Assembly: GCF_015832195.1 (NCBI RefSeq)
Contig: NC_052018.1
Coordinates: 32,826,115 to 32,890,114, forward strand
DNA length: 64,000 nucleotides
Direction: 5' to 3'
DNA from: Motacilla alba alba
Taxonomy: Eukaryota > Chordata > Aves > Passeriformes > Motacillidae
The notes below the pieces were generated by a model, which searched no databases, was not told where the DNA came from, and saw only the letters and a list, made by a program, of their open reading frames with translations. A program made the position numbers and the translations under genes. Below, one piece after another: positions 59,901-64,000 of the stretch; within the stretch, counting starts at the first letter, position 1; each line of letters opens with the position of its first letter.

Positions 59901-60085
59901 CAAGCCAGACAGGGTACAAATGTGGTTTACTGTCTTTATTCCCACTGATAACAGCTCACCTTGTGATATACATGACTGCAGATCTCCAATTAAATAATTA
60001 AGTGCCAAAACAAATTAAATATATATATACTTGCCTCTTGTTTAGTTACTTTTGCTGCATCCTTGCCTTCAGCACCCTCTGGAGA
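50990..60085 (-). CDS. HMGN3: HMGN3 gene, exons 2-6 and 3' UTR; exon 1 outside window
   Basis: Five exons join into [43 protein letters not shown], a 38-residue exon and [12 protein letters not shown] with stop. With the family's MPKRK exon 1 the protein would be 98 residues (human HMGN3a has 99). The nucleosome-binding domain carries the RRSARLSA core that contacts the H2A-H2B acidic patch, followed by the PKPEPKP hinge; the C-terminal part is the regulatory domain, acidic in character. HMGN proteins loosen chromatin and compete with linker histone H1 in the nucleus. SPE...VTKQEPT separates HMGN3 from HMGN1 and HMGN2. The gene lies in tandem upstream of PHIP, as in human. Confidence 0.95.
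51015..51024 (-). terminator. Distal HMGN3 polyadenylation signal (two overlapping AATAAA)
   Basis: The plus strand TTTATTTATT gives AATAAATAAA on the gene strand. Cleavage would fall about 15-30 nt further left. Confidence 0.55.
51840..51845 (-). terminator. Proximal HMGN3 polyadenylation signal candidate
   Basis: AATAAA on the minus strand about 430 nt after the stop codon. A shorter 3' UTR would result. Confidence 0.4.
52271..52309 (-). CDS. HMGN3: HMGN3 exon 6, coding part
   Basis: 39 nt including the stop TGA (52271-52273), acceptor CTTCTCCACAG. It encodes [12 protein letters not shown]; human ends AQKTESVDNEGE. Joined to the internal exon 5 donor it is read in another frame, giving GSEN and stop, as in human HMGN3b (GTEN). 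Confidence 0.95.
   Translation of the reverse strand, partial: AQKTESVGDKNE
52310..52811 (-). other. HMGN3 intron 5
   Basis: 502 bp, consensus GT...AG. Nothing else recognised. Confidence 0.9.
52812..52925 (-). CDS. HMGN3: HMGN3 exon 5
   Basis: 114 nt, phase 0/0, acceptor CTTCTGTCAG, donor GTACTT. It encodes [20 protein letters not shown], then [18 protein letters not shown]. This is the Lys-rich to Glu-rich regulatory region. An internal donor at 52852 (GAAG|GTACTA) matches the position of the human HMGN3b donor. Confidence 0.96.
52926..55239 (-). other. HMGN3 intron 4
   Basis: About 2.3 kb of AT-rich intron. I see no repeat family or RNA gene. Confidence 0.85.
55240..55287 (-). CDS. HMGN3: HMGN3 exon 4
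   Basis: 48 nt, phase 0/0, acceptor TTTTATAG, donor GTAAATAC. It encodes [16 protein letters not shown], the second half of the nucleosome-binding domain. Human HMGN3 has RKTSAKK across this junction; one Ser is absent here. Confidence 0.97.
55288..55938 (-). other. HMGN3 intron 3
   Basis: 651 bp with canonical ends. Nothing else recognised. Confidence 0.88.
55939..55968 (-). CDS. HMGN3: HMGN3 exon 3 (nucleosome-binding core)
   Basis: 30 nt, phase 0/0, acceptor TTCCCCTGTAG, donor GTAAGTAT. It encodes [10 protein letters not shown], the invariant HMGN core. The acceptor has a very long pyrimidine tract formed by the A-rich plus-strand stretch at about 55974-56008. Confidence 0.98.
56167..56604 (-). 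mobile_element. Probable LTR of an endogenous retrovirus
   Basis: Read on the minus strand it begins near TGTAGCCCTATACTCC, has a TATA-like CCTATAAAGG near 56380, and an AATAAATATAATGG polyadenylation signal about 100 bp later, near 56280. This is the order expected of U3, R and U5. The plus strand GGCGTTCAGGTATATTTCGG is also unlike the surrounding intron. Ends are approximate and I found no clear target duplication. Confidence 0.5.
58310..59480 (-). mobile_element. Ancient, highly diverged CR1/L3-like LINE
   Basis: The plus strand follows the order of old amniote CR1 text: CCAATGAGTTCCATAATGGG, then GCATTTCTCCATATTGAATT, TATTTGTCAATGACATAACA, CAGCAAACTTTGTAAATTCT, ATTAACAAATATATTCAGCA and ACTCCACTGATAATCTCCTC. 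Divergence is much higher than in the other CR1 copies, so this insertion probably predates birds. Boundaries are approximate. Confidence 0.65.
60035..60085 (-). CDS. HMGN3: HMGN3 exon 2
   Basis: 51 nt, phase 0/0, acceptor TTTTGTTTCAG. It encodes [17 protein letters not shown] (human: SPENTEGKDGSKVTKQE). The exon ends AAACAAGAG and the intron begins GCAAGT, so the donor is GC rather than GT. No nearby GT donor would keep phase 0 into exon 3. Confidence 0.95.
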
Positions 60086-63000
60086 CTGAAACAAAATATT
60101 AAATCAGTGTTTTTATTACAGACTTAAAAGCACGCAGACAACAGTAAAACAAAGATTATGGTGAAGACTGACTGCTCTTTCATTTGCAACAACTTAAAGC
60201 AGCCTGACAAATCTGCATTTGTATGTACAAGCAGCACTGCACTCAAACCAGTTTCTTTACCAAAACCAACCGAGGACTGAGCACCAGGTACATACATATC
60301 ATATCACTCATCACCCCTCAGACCACTAACTAAAGCATCCACAGGCTCCAGTGGAAGCTCCATCTCATCAGCTGTTGGAAGGACAACAGTAGAAACTGGA
60401 AATCTGAGGTTTGTTCTATGACAGCTTTTGAAATCCCCAAGAAATTTAACACTTTTTTTTCCAAAACATGAATTTAGCCTGTTATAAGATGCAGTGAGAT
60501 GAACCAAAAAAACCACAGCATTACTGAAATGAATTATTTCTTTACCTCCTTACTCCTTTTTCCTCTCAGCCTCACTCAGCTGAAAGTTTTAAAAGTATCC
60601 TTACATCATATCTCACCTCCTCCATCAAAAGAGCATAAATCAGTAAAATACTGAGATATTGACAGGAAAGTTTGGGGCAAACATGCATCTTCTCAAGAAC
60701 AAAGTATCAAATTGAATGTTGTAAAACTAATCTTGCATAGGTACTACAGAAAGGTTGGTTAAATTAAAGAAGGCAGGGCAGGTAAAAATCAAGCTTCTCT
60801 TTTGTTTACAACTCAAGATGCGTAACTTCACATTTTGCAAACATTTGTGTTTCTAGGTAGGAGCAAGCAACTCCTGGATAAAGAGCGAGCAGCAGCAGTT
60901 AGAAGAGAGCTACAAGAACGGCATATTTCAAAAAGGCATTTTACAGGAAGCAGAGAAGGCAATCTGGTGGTTGTTTTATTTTCAATCAGTAAGGAAGCAG
61001 GCTAGTTATCTTTTCCCTTTTCTTTTCATTTCAATCTTAATTCAAACTTCCTCACAGATTTTGACACAAGATGTCTCGGAGTTAGAAAGCTGTGGTTTGG
61101 AGCAGAGAAAATGACTGGCTCATTTGCAGCAGTTGACCAGTGCCTTCTCCTGGCACTGGGCTCTAACATACTTAGAGAAAGACATCCCCCCACCAGGGAA
61201 TAAAACGTGGCTTTGTTACTGTGCACTCTCCCGACAGAAAGGAGGCATGCCACAAGAGCAGCTGCTTTAAAAAAAAGCCGAGGACTGATCATGTAAGTAG
61301 CTTGAAAACAGCAGGAAGTTAAGCAGCATCGCACAGCGTAGAGCAACTCAGAATAGCAACAGGCAGGCATCCAAAATGGAGCCTGACTGTTCCCTATGCA
61401 ACTGCAGCCTCACCAGTCACCTGCAGGATTGTTCCAGGTTTGCATTTCTCAAAGTCTTTCAGTTTGGTTACCAAGGAGTTACTACAGCTTGATGTTGTGA
61501 TGCTGGGAGCATCAGAAGTCAGAAAGAAAACAAAAACAAGCTATTCCACTATTCTGGTCAGTAACAAAGTCCTGTGTTCTACAACTTTGCTCTTCGACTC
61601 TCAATACAGGATATGGTCTGGGTAGAGCTTTTTTGTTGTCCATTAGTTCATAAGATGTTTCTCCCATATGAATTTTCTCAATTCTAACAAACTCGCTGCA
61701 CCCTTTTCCCAAGAGGGAACTCAGATAGCATCCTTCCTGTCCTTGGCAGAACCTACTAATATAGAAATTCTCTGAGATTTTATAATATTTTCCTAGCAGT
61801 GGTCAAGAGACTTTAGATTTACAGGGGTAGGGATGGCAGAAAGATGGCATGATCCATTTCCTTTGGAAGCCAAGCTAAAAAACTCTTCATAAGCTAAATG
61901 AAGTTGACTGACACTCCACAATCAGGCTTTTTTACCCTGCTTCACTTTTAGGAATCACAGAGGTTTGAGAGAGGGCTAAATCATCCCAAGATGGCACTGC
62001 CACATGCCAATAGCCTTGCAGGAATTGCACAAGAGCTAACTCTCCACCTGCAACACTGCACAGTTAACACATAGTAATTAACCCCATTCTCTTTAATACT
62101 TACGAAAGAGGGTTCTCCCACATTTCTGATTGACAGGGCAGTCTGATTTTAGATGCCGATACTACTGCTAGACAACAGATTTTAAAAACTGCTCATGAGG
62201 CTAACCACAGGAGGAAAAAATCACATTAAAATACTCTTAATGCAACCACAACCTCTGTATACTAACTACTGTGATATATTACATAACGTATTTCAATTAA
62301 GTTAGATAATTAATGAGCCCAGCATTGGGCTCTCCCAGCCCTCCCAAGTTAGAAAATCCAACAGCAATTCTGAAGGCCACGTAACTTTTCTCCATGGAGA
62401 ATAACAGTAATTTCAGAGGTGCGAATAAGCAGCAAGGGGTTCTGACATGCTCTCATTTCCATTTCCGACCCGCTCCCTCCTCTCTGCAATCACTGCAAGT
62501 CCAGGCCTTTGGCGGCTGGGCTCAGCCTCCCAGCCCTGGCTCCCCACTATGCTGGCAGAGCTGTGTGGCAGGCCATGTCAGGAGTAAGGTAATTGATCCA
62601 GCTGAAAAATGGCCTTCTGCCTAAACAAATGCATAAATACTATAATATATAGACAAATTATAAATATATAGTCTTCCCTGCTCCAGCAGAATCATTTTAC
62701 TGCACAGCTGCACAAACAATTGAGCCAGTACAACAGACAAGAATGCAGTGGCACGGGGCAGCTGCAGGCAGCCTGGGACTCCATCTACTCTACGTATTGC
62801 AGCTGATATACATACCAAAAAAATATACATGTCAGATGTGGCTACAACATATTTGTTAAAAAAGGAACAGAAACTTATTTTCCCCTCTATGAGTTCTGAT
62901 GAGTCCCAGCTGATGTGGTTCTTCATACCAGTGTTTGCAATACTTTCTCCTCTCCCCAGGGAAAAGAGAGATTTATACAAAATGGATTTGAGCCAAGCAT

Positions 63001-64000
63001 AGTTCCCAAAGAACTTGGCATGCCACAAGCAGAGACTGTCTGCACTCCTATCTGGAGTCACAGGACTTTTATGTAGATACCACCAAAACCTTAAAGCTTT
63101 TTCCCTTAACTCTTCCGCAGGAACCCTTCCCCCATTTTTTGTCCTAGTGACAAACTACTGAAGAACCTCTGGTTTCAAGGCAACAAAATGTACCAAGTAA
63201 CCCCTCCCCTTGGCACATTTTTCCTCATGACCTAATGCGATGGCTCACCATACTTCACATGACACCCCAGCCACATTAAAATGCACCCTGGATACTGTGC
63301 TGTATATCACAAACCAGTCAGGAGCAGGAATACCCACACTGCAAGTTTTGTGCTGCAAAATCCAAGAACAATACAAGCACTGAACCAATTGACAAGGGCA
63401 GCACTCCAGCCTCAGTAATTCTTCAGCTGTACTCCATCATATGTCTGTATTATATTTATAAAGTAGTCCCTATAGGCCTGCTGTGTGTGATACTGTATGG
63501 ATGCCTACAAGAGACAAAATATAAAAGGAAATTAAGGACACAGACAACAGTGATTTCTTTTTCCCTCATGGAGGTACACACAAGGAAAGAAGATGACTGG
63601 CTATCTCTAAATATGCTTTTGACATTTGAACTACAAGCAAGTTTTAGGTTCAGATGACCACACATTGTGTCACGTCTCAATTAGCACCAAATATTGGCAA
63701 TAAGATTGCAACTTAAGCTGTAGCTAAGCTTTGCAAGATCTGTCACAGCTGTATAACTTTCAAACCATACGACTGTCTATCAGCAATTGGCTTTTTTTTT
63801 CCCACTTGCCTCTACCCCAGCTATTTTTAAGAGCAATCTAGAAAATTATTTTGAGTGGATTGGAAAAAACAAAATAGTATTAATAGATGGTAGAGAATGC
63901 TAAAAAAACCCTGAAGGAGTATTAGCATTATTTGTATACACAACTCTTTCACCAGCTGTGAAGTAGACATAATAAGAACCAGTGTTTCCACACACCAAAC
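60086..64000 (-). other. HMGN3 intron 1, partial
   Basis: At least 3.9 kb to the window edge. No MPKRK-encoding exon and no CpG island are seen, so HMGN3 exon 1 and its promoter lie further right. The sequence is AT-rich and I recognise no element in it. Confidence 0.75.

Larger units (their letters stand above)
55969..60034 (-). other. HMGN3 intron 2 (GC-AG type)
   Basis: About 4.1 kb, starting GCAAGT and ending TGTAG. It holds a probable LTR (56.17-56.6 kb) and an ancient CR1 (58.3-59.5 kb). Confidence 0.88.

Overview
The window is vertebrate nuclear DNA, almost certainly from a bird. It has AT-rich introns and intergenic DNA, one sharp CpG island, several minus-strand CR1 LINE fragments with the typical avian 3' end, and LTRs of a type known from neoavian and songbird genomes. 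There are no bacterial-style genes, CRISPR arrays or operons. Nearly all long open frames are chance, apart from the few that overlap true exons.

Two protein genes are present, both on the minus strand and in tandem. From 1 to 35139 lies the 5' half of PHIP (DCAF14/BRWD2). Twelve coding exons run from the ATG at 35139 down to 202, and the gene leaves the window on the left. They encode the N-terminal region and WD repeats 1 to 4, plus the start of repeat 5. Exons 1-4 are packed into about 640 bp inside the CpG island (about 33.95-36.2 kb); the later introns reach 10 kb. From about 51.0 to 60.1 kb lie exons 2-6 of HMGN3, with the stop codon at 52271-52273 and a 3' UTR of about 0.4-1.3 kb. Exon 1 must lie to the right of the window.

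Layout: 1-33.9 kb, PHIP exons 5-12 and large introns holding CR1 and LTR fragments; 33.9-36.2 kb, CpG island, PHIP exons 1-4, 5' UTR and promoter, and a possible divergent non-coding transcript; 36.6-51 kb, intergenic, with one CR1 and one solo LTR and no convincing gene; 51-60.1 kb, HMGN3 exons 6-2, with an LTR-like element and an ancient CR1 in intron 2; 60.1-64 kb, HMGN3 intron 1.

Both products act on chromatin. PHIP is a CUL4-DDB1 substrate receptor and histone reader; HMGN3 binds nucleosomes. The main points are: (1) the BRWD/HMGN gene pairing recurs at all three human BRWD loci as I recall the map, which suggests an ancient paralogon; (2) HMGN3 intron 2 has a GC donor; (3) the internal donor that makes the short HMGN3b isoform is conserved; (4) a strong G-quadruplex motif and a 12-codon uORF lie just upstream of the PHIP ATG; (5) a candidate spliced, polyadenylated divergent RNA lies on the plus strand of the PHIP island. 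I see no clear evidence of a wholly new biological system.
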